From: Saccharomyces uvarum | Taxonomy: Eukaryota; Ascomycota; Saccharomycetes; Saccharomycetales; Saccharomycetaceae | Length of the DNA stretch: 64,000 bases | Direction: 5' to 3' | Assembly (NCBI GenBank): GCA_947243795.1 | Contig: OX365943.1 | Coordinates: 310,001 to 374,000, forward strand | In this document: in pieces, positions 32,409 to 41,872 of the stretch | How positions within the stretch are numbered: the stretch's first letter is position 1 | Layout: each line of letters begins with the position of its first letter | Translations under genes and position numbers: made by a program | Notes under the pieces: model-generated | What the model was told of the DNA's origin: nothing | What the model saw: the letters and a program-made list of their open reading frames with translations, nothing else | Databases searched by the model: none

Positions 32409-32601
32409 CCCGGAAAATTATGGTATTGTTTTTGGTTAGACACTCTGTGTAAAAGCTTCGAGACGAAAGAGATGTGTTGAGTCCTATATTGTTTTTTCCC
32501 CCAGGTATATAACCAACACGCAGGATATGTATAGTCATTTCACCGTATTATCGATTAGAAACCAAGAAAAAGAGAAAGAGCCCTTTTTAAAATTATGTAA
32601 C

Positions 32602-32627
32602 CGGGAATAATAGGCTAAATCCCACCG
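32602..32627. promoter_or_regulatory. Oleate-response-like element before PEX25
   Basis: CGG-N3-TAA and a CCG are present, but 14 bases separate the TAA from the CCG, longer than the 9-12 of the usual Oaf1/Pip2 element. It lies about 200 bases upstream of PEX25, an oleate-induced gene in S. cerevisiae. Weak call. Confidence 0.3.
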
Positions 32628-32662
32628 GAATTTCAGGTACTAACGCCGACAGCCACTGGCTT

Positions 32663-32670
32663 GAAAAAAA
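32663..32670 (-). terminator. Pol III terminator of tRNA-iMet
   Basis: A run of seven T on the minus strand starts eight bases after the tRNA 3' end, as expected for RNA polymerase III termination. Confidence 0.75.
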
Positions 32671-32677
32671 GATAACT

Positions 32678-32749
32678 TAGCGCCGCTCGGTTTCGATCCG
32701 AGGACATCAGGGTTATGAGCCCTGCGCGCTTCCACTGCGCCACGGCGCT
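32678..32749 (-). tRNA. Initiator tRNA-Met (CAU)
   Basis: 72-base, intron-free initiator methionine tRNA. It folds to a complete cloverleaf. The acceptor arm starts AGCGCCG and pairs with CGGCGCT, giving the A1:U72 pair that marks eukaryotic initiator tRNA. The anticodon loop is CTCATAA with CAT at 32715-32717 (plus-strand ATG). The T arm has TCGGATCGAAACCGA, where the initiator-specific A54 and A60 replace TTC. S. cerevisiae has four identical initiator genes (IMT1-4), one at this position next to CAR1. Which IMT number applies is not certain. Confidence 0.97.
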
Positions 32750-33264
32750 GCTAATTCATGTTAGAGTTGAGCACCCGTATGCGACCAACCAGCCTTGCAC
32801 CACTCCCTGCGGGTATCCAATCTGTATGGCAGCACTGCCCTGCACTGCCCTGCACTGCACAACAGTGTCGCGCTGTCATTTTGCACGGATCAGCGGGCTG
32901 GTCCCTGACTCGCCACGCTTAGTCATACGCTATCGTCACAGATAAACCTAGCTCGCTTCTTATTGGCCCCCGCCCGAGATTGGCGCCGCGCCGTCGCCCG
33001 CGATCGCACGGCTCTGCGATTGCTCCTTCCATTAACTGTCCTCTTCGACGGGGCCCAGGCCCTGCGCGGTTATCGGCGGGCCCGCCGATCTCTAGCTCCT
33101 GCCCTTGGCGACGTTTGTCGCTGCTAACGGCAATCCACGGCGTAGTGGCGCTCGCTGAGTTTTTCACTTAGCGGTAGCCGCCCAGGGACTTGGAGGATAT
33201 ATAAACAGAGCTTCGATCACCACTAGACCCTTTCCTTCTTTGGTAATTTGTACTCTCCTCTCGA

Positions 33265-33301
<37 letters not shown>

Positions 33302-33320
33302 TTCAACTAAAACTACTACA
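32750..33320 (+). promoter_or_regulatory. CAR1 upstream control region
   Basis: 571 bases, strikingly GC-rich from about 32945 to 33120 compared with the rest of the window. It holds a GATAA at about 32940 and another on the minus strand at about 33069 (nitrogen-catabolite GATA-factor sites), a perfect 18-base palindrome at 33072-33089 and a URS1 core at 33175-33182. A TATA element, ATATATAAA, lies at about 33198-33206, and a CAGCAA hexamer repeat in the leader at about 33269-33300. This agrees with the known multi-input CAR1 promoter (arginine induction, GATA factors, Ume6). Individual activator sites beyond these were not assigned. Confidence 0.75.
33175..33182 (-). promoter_or_regulatory. 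URS1 (Ume6 site) before CAR1
   Basis: TAGCCGCC is the reverse complement of the URS1 core GGCGGCTA. It lies about 140 bases before the CAR1 ATG and 15 bases before the TATA element. CAR1 is a classic URS1/Ume6-repressed gene. Confidence 0.75.
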
Positions 33321-34322
33321 ATGGAAACTGGTCCTCACTACAACTACTACAAGAACCGCGAATTGTCAATCGTCTTAGCCCCATTCAGCGGTGGCCAAGG
33401 TAAATTCGGTGTCGAAAAAGGTCCTAGATATATGCTAAAGCATGGCTTGCAGTCAAGCATAGAAGAGTTGGGATGGTCCACTGAGTTGGAGCCAGCTCTT
33501 GACGAAGCAGAATTCGTCACCAAATTGAAAAAGGAAAAAGAATCGTCCACCGGAGGCTCTTCCGTCTTGGAGGGAGGAGTTAAGGCTAAGAGAGCCGACG
33601 TGGTCGGCGAAGCCACCGAGTTAGTCTACAAGTCTGTGTCCAAAGTGGTTCAGGCCGGCAGATTCCCAGTAACCTTGGGTGGTGACCATTCCGTCGCCAT
33701 GGGTACTGTGTCAGCCGTCTTGGACAAGTTCCCTGAAGCCGGTGTGCTTTGGATCGATGCACACGCTGACATCAACACTATAGAGACCACAGACTCGGGT
33801 AACTTGCACGGTTGTCCCGTCTCATTCTTAATGGGCTTGAACAAAGATATTCCAGGCTGTCCCGAGTCATTGAAATGGGTTCCCGGTAACTTGAGTCCAA
33901 AAAAAATAGCATTCATTGGGTTGAGAGACATCGATTCAGGTGAAAAGAAAATCTTGAAAGACCTGGGCATTTCCGCTTTCTCCATGTACCACGTGGACAA
34001 GTTCGGTATCAACGCCGTCATTGAGATGGCCATGAAGGCCATCCACCCGGAAACAAACGGTGAAGGCCCCATCATGTGCTCTTATGACGTCGATGGTGTA
34101 GATCCATTATACATCCCTGCCACCGGTACTCCAGTAAGAGGCGGTTTGACTTTGAGAGAAGGTCTTTTCGTCGTGGAAAGATTGGCTGAAACCGGTAACC
34201 TGGTTGCCCTAGACATTGTCGAATGTAACCCAGATTTGGCCATTCACGATATCCATGTCTCAAACACCATCTCCGCAGGTTGCGCCATTGCCAGATGTGC
34301 ATTGGGTGAAACCTTATTGTAG
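33321..34322 (+). CDS. CAR1: Arginase
   Basis: Cytosolic manganese enzyme hydrolysing arginine to ornithine and urea, the first step of arginine catabolism. It also binds and inhibits ornithine transcarbamylase. The 333-residue product equals the remembered S. cerevisiae length. Mn ligands are visible in GGDHSVAMG (His123), IDAHADIN (Asp146, His148, Asp150) and SYDVDGVDP (about 254-262). The frame continues 27 codons upstream through the leader repeat, but only to a TTG. The ATG at 33321, with ACA before it, begins [10 protein letters not shown] and is the family start. Codon choice looks optimised (many TTG, GGT, GTC), fitting high expression. Confidence 0.98.
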   Translation: METGPHYNYYKNRELSIVLAPFSGGQGKFGVEKGPRYMLKHGLQSSIEELGWSTELEPALDEAEFVTKLKKEKESSTGGSSVLEGGVKAKRADVVGEATELVYKSVSKVVQAGRFPVTLGGDHSVAMGTVSAVLDKFPEAGVLWIDAHADINTIETTDSGNLHGCPVSFLMGLNKDIPGCPESLKWVPGNLSPKKIAFIGLRDIDSGEKKILKDLGISAFSMYHVDKFGINAVIEMAMKAIHPETNGEGPIMCSYDVDGVDPLYIPATGTPVRGGLTLREGLFVVERLAETGNLVALDIVECNPDLAIHDIHVSNTISAGCAIARCALGETLL

Positions 34323-34451
34323 TTTACCTTACTTATCATTCCTTTTTTCAGATAAAAAAAATCAACCAATTTTTTTATTTTGTTAAATACATGCATATTT
34401 ATATAATATATAAAAAAAAACATTCAAGTTAAAAAAACACACTGTATTCCG

Positions 34452-37400
34452 TTACTTTTCGTATTTATTGGTCAACCCCCGCCTAATTGCCAGCACGCTA
34501 TCAACGATAACCGCGTCCACGCCAGCTTCGATTTGAATGCTTGCGTTCTCGGGATCATTGTTGTCAACACCGTAAGTAACGCACACCAACCCATTCGATT
34601 TGACCACTTGCACCAACCGTGGGGCCTTCAAAATGGGTGCCGCGGCAGACACAATCCCCAGTAAGTTCCATTTCTTGGCAAACCTTATTCCGTTTTGCAA
34701 CGATGACGCTCTCAAATCGGCCATCTTCCGACTGCCGCCCTCGGTTAGGAACAATATTGGAATCACCGGTTGCTTCAATGACAGCATGACGCAGACGTCC
34801 GGGTGGAATGACGAGAAGATGATGTCCCTGCCATTCGCGTTATCAAACACCACCTGCAGCACGGTGTCTACCCAGTGGTTCTTTTCCATCACGATTTGCC
34901 CCAATTCCTCTTCTTCGGCTTCCTCAAGCATGGGGAACTTGCATTCGATGTTAAAGCCGACGTTGGCTGGGATTTTCTTGAACAGTTCCTTCAAGGTAAC
35001 AAATGATGACGCTATTGAGTGGCCTCTAGCGTTCCCCTTGAAGTTGTTCTTCTTGAATGTCTTGGTTAGTCTCATTCGGTTGTTGGACCAGTTGGCATTG
35101 TTGGACCTCTCTTCACCGTCAACGTTATGTAAATCCCAAGCCCTCCTCAACGTGTTGACGTTAGAATCATCCACCGAACGCCTTCTGTTTTTCTGTAATG
35201 CCATTTCCACCCCATTAACATGGCGAGTTGAACGACCTGGCTCTCGTTGGATATGCTCTTTATCCGCATCGTTTAAATCCAAAAACTGCTCTAGTGTTAA
35301 CTCATGCATGGGAATGTCAACACCCGTTTCAGCTACTAGAAAATCATGATATACTACTGGTACGTTGTCCTTTGTCAGTTGGACATCGAATTCCACATAC
35401 GAGGCACCTAACGAAGCTGCCATAATGAAAGACTCGACCGTATTCTCCCCGATTTGTAACGATTTGTTAGGATTGTTTTTACCCAATCCTCTATGCCCTA
35501 TAACCCGTGTTGCTACCAAGGACTTCCAATACGTTTCTGTTCTTTCCAGGGGGAGCTTTGCATGTTCGAATGGCGTTGTAATAATATATTCAAATTTCAA
35601 TGTTCCGAGTATGTCCAATGTATGATTGGCAATGATAGGGGTGGTCATATTCCCATTCAATACACTTCTATTAACTCCCACTGAGTTATATGACTTGTTC
35701 AACATGGAAACACCTCTCCCCATCACGTCGTTAATATTATCCTTTTGGCAATCTATATTGTTTTTTGACTCTAATGAATGTGTTCCATATGTGGGAACAA
35801 TATCAAAATATAACGTATGAGAAAAATCGACTTTGAATGGTACTTTGAAGTCTACTGCATCTACATTATCATCTAATGGTAGATCTATAACCGTGGAGGA
35901 CTTATCAATCGAATCACTACACGAAATTACTAGTGATAACGCACATTCCGTCTCCAAACCTATGACCTTTGCAAGTGCTTCTTGGTCTAATGAAACCGAG
36001 GGGCCTCTGTTTCTTGTATCATTACTTCCCAACGTTATTAATATCAGAGATTCATCCTTGCTTAAAAACTTGTGTCCATATGACTTGATCGGTCCTAAAG
36101 GTCCTTTATTTCTTCCATTTCCGTTTTCATTTCTATCGTCTATTCTTTCAGAAGGAATCACATTTGACGTTTCCTTGTCTTCGCTACCACTGTTTAATTG
36201 CGATTGAGGATGTGTTACTAATTCATCATTGATTTGAACCATATTAGCAACGTCTAAGTGACCACGTAGTACAGCATGTTCCATCGGCGTCCATCCGCCT
36301 TCGTCTTCAATATCGAAATTCACACGATTAGCTACTAAAAGACTAATAATCTTCTTGAACCCTTCAGCTGCTGCAACAAACACTGCTGTCCAACCAAATA
36401 TTTTCTCTTTTATTTCAGGGTCTGCTCCATTATACAACAAACAAACAGCTGCTTCAAAGAAATTTAACCTGCAAGCAAGATACAATGGCGTCTCATGAAG
36501 TTCGTTATCTTGATAGTTAATATCAAACCTTTTTGAAGATAAGAGGACATGTAAAAGGGGGTAATTATTCCATTCGGTAGCCAAGTGCAGCAAACTTGAA
36601 CTCTTTAGCTTCATATTTGGATCTAATGAATGTAATAGAACTTCTGTGGCTCTAGGATGGGCGCCTAACACACTCAAATGTAAAGGTGTCAAAGATTCGG
36701 AATCTCCGAATGCGGAAACATCATCAATAGGCAAACCTTTCCATACATTCCATTCTTTCATCAGCTTAATAATCAATGCTGTAACTTCAGACAAGCCGTA
36801 CTGGCAAGCATAATGTAAGGGGGTTCTTCTGTAATTATCACGTTGAAAAAGGCATGGTGTTAAGTGAACTGGCAATTTCTTCAGAATATAGGAAATTATC
36901 TGGGCGGACTTCTTTTCCTCCTCTGTAACATCTGATTCTACTGATACAGCTAAAATCTTATGTAAAGCATTTAAATCAGTTATAATCTCTCCGTTGTTAC
37001 TGGTATATTTAGAGGGCTGTGAAACCCTCTTCCTATCTAAAACCTCTTGCCTTCCAATTAACTTACCTAATGCAATTATATGGTGGTGGAAAAAATTTCT
37101 TTTATTAATATCTTCTGAGTCATTTAACGAAGGAATAACATTTAGAATAGCATCAATACATGCCATTGATTTAGATAATGCAGCCTTGTTCAAAACATTA
37201 ATCATCATTCTCGTCGGGATCAAAGACAATTCCGAGTATAAGTTCGTCAACTCTCTAATGAGGCCTTTGCTATTATCGTCTTCAATAAAAATGGAAATTA
37301 CTTTGAAAAACTCCACATTTTCACTGACATTTGCATTGAGTGTGGAATTATCCGTTAAATTCTCGTATGCGTTTATTTTTAACGTCACTTGTTCCCAAAC

Positions 37401-38108
37401 GTTTTTCAGCAACCTCAAATTTTCAGTTATGAGAGCATCATCGGCAAATTGCAATGGTAAGATTCTAGTTTCTAAGAATGATCTTTGTTGATTGGTGCCA
37501 ACTTTCTTATCCAATTTCTTTAGAATTTTGCTAAAAGCCCTTTTATTTAGTTCTGCATACCATTTTAAATTCCTGAATTGCTTCCTCAAGTCAGCGAGAA
37601 TAGACTGGATCTCTATTAGGTCATCGTTGTGGTAAGGCGTGCGATTAGCTTGGCCGACTCCTTTTAAAAGTCTATTAATCTCATTCGTATCCTTTGCGAG
37701 TAGAGTTTGTGCTACCCCGTCTTCAGCATTGACATTGAGCCCTAATGTCTGTTTTATTTCATTGAATTGATTAGATAAAAGTAACCTTTCAAACCTTTTC
37801 TTATATTCAGCATATTGGAAATTATAAAATGTGTCAACTTTTTCAATATCCCTATCGATTGCAAAGAAAAAGGATCCCAATGACTTTTGTACTTTTGGGG
37901 AATCTAGATAATTCTGAGCGCTATTGGTCGAGTCTCTCATTTTCGTTGGTGGTCCATTTTGATCATAGTTATTCTTATTGTAATTCCTGTATATGTCCTC
38001 TTGAAGTCTTGTAATTTCTTTTATCACTTTCTTCAATGACTTATAGCCCACATATTGGGTTGACCACTCAGGAATTCGATGATTAGCAAAGGTTTTCCCA
38101 AATTTCAT
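34452..38108 (-). CDS. GDE1: Glycerophosphocholine phosphodiesterase Gde1
   Basis: Cytosolic enzyme that hydrolyses glycerophosphocholine to choline and glycerol-3-phosphate. The 1218-residue protein has an N-terminal SPX domain (about 1-200, starting MKFGKTFANHRIPEW), ankyrin repeats (about 420-640, for example TPLHYACQYG and TPLYLACRLN) and a C-terminal GDPD domain (about 868-1212). Catalytic residues are seen in VIGHRGLGKN (His at about 871), the GENTVESF block, VEFDVQLTKD and VVYHDF. The SPX domain suggests phosphate/inositol-polyphosphate sensing. The start ATG is at 38106-38108. It is slightly shorter than the remembered S. cerevisiae protein (1223). It is convergent with CAR1. Confidence 0.97.
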   Translation of the reverse strand: MKFGKTFANHRIPEWSTQYVGYKSLKKVIKEITRLQEDIYRNYNKNNYDQNGPPTKMRDSTNSAQNYLDSPKVQKSLGSFFFAIDRDIEKVDTFYNFQYAEYKKRFERLLLSNQFNEIKQTLGLNVNAEDGVAQTLLAKDTNEINRLLKGVGQANRTPYHNDDLIEIQSILADLRKQFRNLKWYAELNKRAFSKILKKLDKKVGTNQQRSFLETRILPLQFADDALITENLRLLKNVWEQVTLKINAYENLTDNSTLNANVSENVEFFKVISIFIEDDNSKGLIRELTNLYSELSLIPTRMMINVLNKAALSKSMACIDAILNVIPSLNDSEDINKRNFFHHHIIALGKLIGRQEVLDRKRVSQPSKYTSNNGEIITDLNALHKILAVSVESDVTEEEKKSAQIISYILKKLPVHLTPCLFQRDNYRRTPLHYACQYGLSEVTALIIKLMKEWNVWKGLPIDDVSAFGDSESLTPLHLSVLGAHPRATEVLLHSLDPNMKLKSSSLLHLATEWNNYPLLHVLLSSKRFDINYQDNELHETPLYLACRLNFFEAAVCLLYNGADPEIKEKIFGWTAVFVAAAEGFKKIISLLVANRVNFDIEDEGGWTPMEHAVLRGHLDVANMVQINDELVTHPQSQLNSGSEDKETSNVIPSERIDDRNENGNGRNKGPLGPIKSYGHKFLSKDESLILITLGSNDTRNRGPSVSLDQEALAKVIGLETECALSLVISCSDSIDKSSTVIDLPLDDNVDAVDFKVPFKVDFSHTLYFDIVPTYGTHSLESKNNIDCQKDNINDVMGRGVSMLNKSYNSVGVNRSVLNGNMTTPIIANHTLDILGTLKFEYIITTPFEHAKLPLERTETYWKSLVATRVIGHRGLGKNNPNKSLQIGENTVESFIMAASLGASYVEFDVQLTKDNVPVVYHDFLVAETGVDIPMHELTLEQFLDLNDADKEHIQREPGRSTRHVNGVEMALQKNRRRSVDDSNVNTLRRAWDLHNVDGEERSNNANWSNNRMRLTKTFKKNNFKGNARGHSIASSFVTLKELFKKIPANVGFNIECKFPMLEEAEEEELGQIVMEKNHWVDTVLQVVFDNANGRDIIFSSFHPDVCVMLSLKQPVIPILFLTEGGSRKMADLRASSLQNGIRFAKKWNLLGIVSAAAPILKAPRLVQVVKSNGLVCVTYGVDNNDPENASIQIEAGVDAVIVDSVLAIRRGLTNKYEK

Positions 38109-38652
38109 AAATAATGATATAATGTTTTATTTGTTGCTTCGGTTCAACTGTCAGTTTATTGAAACTATCAGTTTGATTTTACGTTGTAAATTTGGGGCTT
38201 TTCCCTTTTTTTTATATGGCTTTTAGTTTTTGCTATGCTTTGTTATTCCTTATAAATAGAATAAACGTAAAACTCAATTTGTTTATAAATTACAATTCTT
38301 CAGATGATAGCTTTTTTCTTTACTTTTTATCAAAGAATGCTTTCTCCTTTAATAAATTATATTTCGTGCACGTTCTAAAAATAATTTTATTATTCTTTGT
38401 TCTAGATTACTTTTACGTTATTTAGAAGTTAACACAACTGTGTACGCAAAAATGCCTCTTAGAACACACAATGTATAGGAAAAGACAACACTGCTGGAAT
38501 GGTTACGGATTATTTTCTATTTGTATAGTTTCAATCGTTTATCTTAAAGTTTGTTAATGTTTGGGATAGTGTGTAAGGGTCTTATAGCATCATTCCACCG
38601 CACGAATACGTGGAAATTTTTAATTATAAAACTAGTACATAAAAAAAGAATA
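38109..38652. promoter_or_regulatory. GDE1 promoter / CQD1 3' flank
   Basis: 544 AT-rich bases without a gene. The minus strand at 38262-38272 carries TTTTACGTTTA, a full 11-base match to the ARS consensus, although the extended 17-base form is not matched. A CACGTT (Pho4-like half-grade site) lies at about 38368. Poly-T tracts are frequent. Confidence 0.4.
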
Positions 38653-40780
38653 TTAATAATTAGGACACAATTGATCCGTCCTAACAAGATCGTAAATTTG
38701 TTTCATGGATAGGTGCATTAATTGACGCACCTCTAAACCAACCCATATCTTGAGCATTGATAATGTGCTTGCATCATTCAAGAGACTTCTGGCTTCTCGT
38801 TTAAAGCCAAATTCACGTAATATGGGTAGCGAACTATTTACGAAGAGAAAACACAAAGAGGTTAGTTTGTTGTTAGTAAAGTTATTCATTATTAGAAATC
38901 AAAAAAAAAGGGAGAGAGGAAAAGATTTTAAAAAACACATAAAGATGTTATTCTTCAAAACCATTAATCAATGCATAAAATACGAACCTTTCAAATAAGT
39001 CCAAATTTGGATCTAACTGTCGTCCAATACCCTCCAATAACAAAATGGCGACAACCACGGAAACAAAATCAGATTCCATTCTAACGTGATGAGATCTTAC
39101 CATATTTAACATTTGATCAAGCAAATCACCAATTGATACAGTTCCTAATGTAAAGGTCCTTTGTTTGACCTTATCTACCAACTTTTCTACTTTAAATGCA
39201 AATACTTCCTTATCTATGGCAGTTTCCGGAGTTCTTGATCTTTCAATCATCAACTCACCCGCTTTATAACCATCAAATCTAGCCAATGAATTGAATAGTG
39301 CTATAAAATTAATTCTGTTCTTTTCATTCAATTCGGTAATAATTCCTGTATCGATAAAGCAAATTTGGGGCGTATAATTCGTTAAAATAGACTTCAGTTC
39401 ATCAACAAAGTCTTTGCTTTGATATTTATCCATCTTTTTCCTTAATGCGTGCGTGATCTGGAAAGAATCATGTTCAGAGGATATAATGTTTGTTCCGTAT
39501 TTGTTTGTCTTGACGAACCTGATTATGACATTCCCGGGATGCAAGTCTGCATGAACAAAATCATCGAGGATTAACATCTGTAAAAATGCGTCAACAAAGG
39601 GATCGCTGACCTTCTTACAAAGTTCAACATCATTAAGCTCTCTTTTTGTAGATAGAAACTTTTCCATAGAAAGACCATAAACATGTTCTTCAAACATAAC
39701 GTCTCTGTTTGATAAGGGAAGAAATGGTTTAGGAAACTTCACCTGAATAGAATTCTTAAAGTTCTCATTGAATCTTTGTAGGTTTAACGCTTCAATTCTT
39801 AAATCTAATTGGATATTCATTAAAATGGAAAATTGCTCTACTTCATTTGGTAAAGATAACCATTCCATTGTCGGAATCCAGTTAATTGTGTCAGCAAAAA
39901 ATTTCATTATTTTCAAATCTCTTCGTATCTGAGATCTTATATTAGGATGTAAAATTTTTATTGCACACCAACGATTACCATCCTTACCAATTTGGATATC
40001 GTCATATTTGTCAATATAATTCTGAGACAATTCACCCACATAAACTTGAGCGATGGATCCCACTCCAATCGGGGTATGGTTAAATTCATCGAAGGCATCT
40101 TCAACCTTATCAACTTCTAATGCTTGACACAATTTTTTTAGGGTGAAACGTAGGGAATGTGCCGACACATTACTATGCAATTTGCCCAACTCATGACAGA
40201 GGGCATGGGAAAAAATATCAGTTCTCGATCCTGCCCACTGACCGAGTTTAATAAAACTTGGACCAGCCAATTCCAATCCTTTACGCAGCAATTGGCACCA
40301 AACCAGCGAACCCCGAGTCTCAGTTATATTCGTGCCATTAACTTTTAGTTTATGACCGAACCACGATATGGGGTATAGCAAAAGAATGGGTAAGAAAATA
40401 GTAGAAATCTCTAAAAACCTGAAAACTGTGCATACAGGTTCAACAATTTTATCATTGAAGCCGAACCACAAGATTCTTAAATACCTCATTAGCCTATTGC
40501 GCGATTCGGTGATTTTAGTAGATCTAAAACATTTGATTTGTTCTTCTAATTCATTTTCAGAAGATATATATAGACCCATTTCGAAAGTGTCACCTTTGGG
40601 ATCTGGCTTCAGAGAGTCATTGTATATCAAACTGCATTGCCTTGAAACGGTATCGTGAGTTAAATAAAAAGCCGTAGACGTAGGTACTATCAGGTGTCTC
40701 AAAGGTATTTTATGCAAATGTCGCGTTGAGTGGCTATAGTATCTCCAAGAGTTTCTGAAAGCAAATCTTAAAAATGCCAT
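38653..40780 (-). CDS. CQD1: UbiB-family mitochondrial protein Cqd1 (spliced)
   Basis: ABC1/UbiB atypical kinase-like protein of the mitochondrial inner membrane (S. cerevisiae YPL109C), involved with Cqd2 in coenzyme Q distribution and phospholipid homeostasis. Two exons, 40780-38988 and 38833-38653, give 657 residues, the remembered S. cerevisiae length. An N-terminal Arg/Ser/His-rich presequence is followed by a membrane segment (about 123-140). Family motifs are KLGQ (about 180), the Ala/Gly loop GVGSIAQVYVGEL (about 233-245), AIKILHP, HADLHPGNVI (about 413-422) and DTG (about 478). Without splicing, the first exon would end after 610 codons and the conserved tail SLPILREFGFKREARSLL would be lost. 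Exon 2 supplies it in phase. Confidence 0.93.
38834..38987 (-). other. Predicted spliceosomal intron of CQD1
   Basis: 154-base intron. The branch site is a perfect TACTAAC at 38872-38878 (minus strand), followed about 35 bases on by the 3' splice site TAAATAG ending at 38834. The only nearby 5' site whose phase joins the two frames is GTTCGT at 38987-38982, which departs from GTATGT at the third and fourth bases. An in-frame GTATTT six bases later gives the wrong phase. The spliced length of 657 residues supports the choice. Confidence 0.8.
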
Positions 40781-41091
40781 TGCCCAGAGGTTTTCGTCTT
40801 CTTTCTCTTTGTCTGTGAAAAACTTAGGAAAATGACCAAAGCTTCTTGAAGTGAATGTATCCTATAACATGTTCTATCCTTACTTTTCCTTTCGAGCAGG
40901 TAGACTTTCTTTCCCCTTATATTCGGGGTTGTTTATTTTTCCTTGCCTTTAGGCAGGTCATTAATATACATATTTAATATTGAAAATTGCCTGAGCTTAA
41001 ATGGTTCATAAGAAAATTACATCTCAGTTCTATAGTCTATAAAAATCTGCTCCGTACGTGTGCTATTGCAGCGGCCCCGGCAGATGGTTCT
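40781..41091. promoter_or_regulatory. CQD1 promoter / ARL1-like 3' flank
   Basis: 311 bases between tandem minus-strand genes. No RNA, repeat or clear factor site is seen. A GC-rich patch (about 41069-41082) lies just after the ARL1-like stop. Confidence 0.45.
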
Positions 41092-41652
41092 CTATCTTGT
41101 TTGAAGTTGCTCTTCATTAATAACATCGGTTAACCAATCCAACCCTTCAGTGATGCCTTCTCCTTTGGTTGCACTCGACTCCACAATTGACCAGCTTCTT
41201 TCCTTTAAGCTGACTAGGTTTAGCTCCTTTGAAATGTGCGAAACGCTCAAGGCACCCGGTTGGTCTTGTTTGTTGGCAAAGACCAATAACGCTGCGTCTT
41301 TCAATTCTTCTTCCTGGAGCATGACATGCAATTCCTTGGCTGCCAATGATATGCGTTCCTTGTCTGTAGAGTCGACGACGAATATCACGGAAGCAGCTTC
41401 ATGGTAATAGCAACGCCAGTACGGCCTTATACTCGTCTGGCCGCCAAGATCCCAAACGTTCAGTTTTAGATTCTTATAATTCAAGGTCTCTACGTTGAAT
41501 CCAATCGTGGGCTTTGTCGAGACAACTTCCCCCAACTGTAAACGGTACAATATCGTAGTCTTCCCAGCACCGTCCAATCCGAGTATCAAGATCCTCAGCT
41601 GCGTCGGCGCCCCCCACAATTTATCGAATATCCCGCTGAAAGCATTCCCCAT
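41092..41652 (-). CDS. ARL1-like Arf-family GTPase (extra copy)
   Basis: A complete 186-residue Arf-family GTPase, very close to Arl1, the Golgi GTPase that recruits GRIP-domain golgins. All signatures are intact: Met-Gly for N-myristoylation, an amphipathic helix ([10 protein letters not shown]), P-loop GLDGAGKT (24-31), switch I PTIGFN (about 48-53), WDLGGQ (about 68-73), NKQD (about 128-131) and the SSATKGEG guanine loop. The frame opens 14 codons earlier with GTG only; the ATG at 41650-41652 gives the family's MG start. S. cerevisiae has no gene here, its ARL1 being YBR164C on chromosome II. Neighbours SSE1 and SYH1 are duplicates of SSE2 and SMY2, which lie near ARL1. This copy is therefore probably the whole-genome-duplication partner of ARL1. 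It is divergent from YPL108W over 220 bases. Confidence 0.93.
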   Translation of the reverse strand: MGNAFSGIFDKLWGAPTQLRILILGLDGAGKTTILYRLQLGEVVSTKPTIGFNVETLNYKNLKLNVWDLGGQTSIRPYWRCYYHEAASVIFVVDSTDKERISLAAKELHVMLQEEELKDAALLVFANKQDQPGALSVSHISKELNLVSLKERSWSIVESSATKGEGITEGLDWLTDVINEEQLQTR

Positions 41653-41872
41653 TGCTACTGATTTTGCTAAACTGTGTTCGCAGGAATGTATCACCGATCC
41701 ACAGGCCTAAAGCTCTCGTCAACTGTAATTGCCAACTAAGCCTTAATAACAATAGTAAATCTCATCGGCTCGTCGCATATGAAAAAAATCGCTATATGGA
41801 ATGAGTCCCTGAGTGAAAAGAATATGGCGATGATGAGATGGCCTTTTTGGCACAAGCAAGACAACGGCAGTC

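Noticed and set aside
32919-33171. Overlapping Arg/Pro/Gly-rich frames on both strands in the CAR1 promoter
   Set aside because: Open only because the DNA is GC-rich and stop-poor; the region is packed with regulatory motifs.
33240-33320. N-terminal extension of CAR1 through the CAGCAA repeat
   Set aside because: Starts only with TTG; Thr/Ala repeat sequence is leader DNA and arginases start at [10 protein letters not shown].
36994-37491. 165-codon plus-strand frame opposite GDE1
   Set aside because: Antisense to the conserved SPX-to-ankyrin region; no family likeness.
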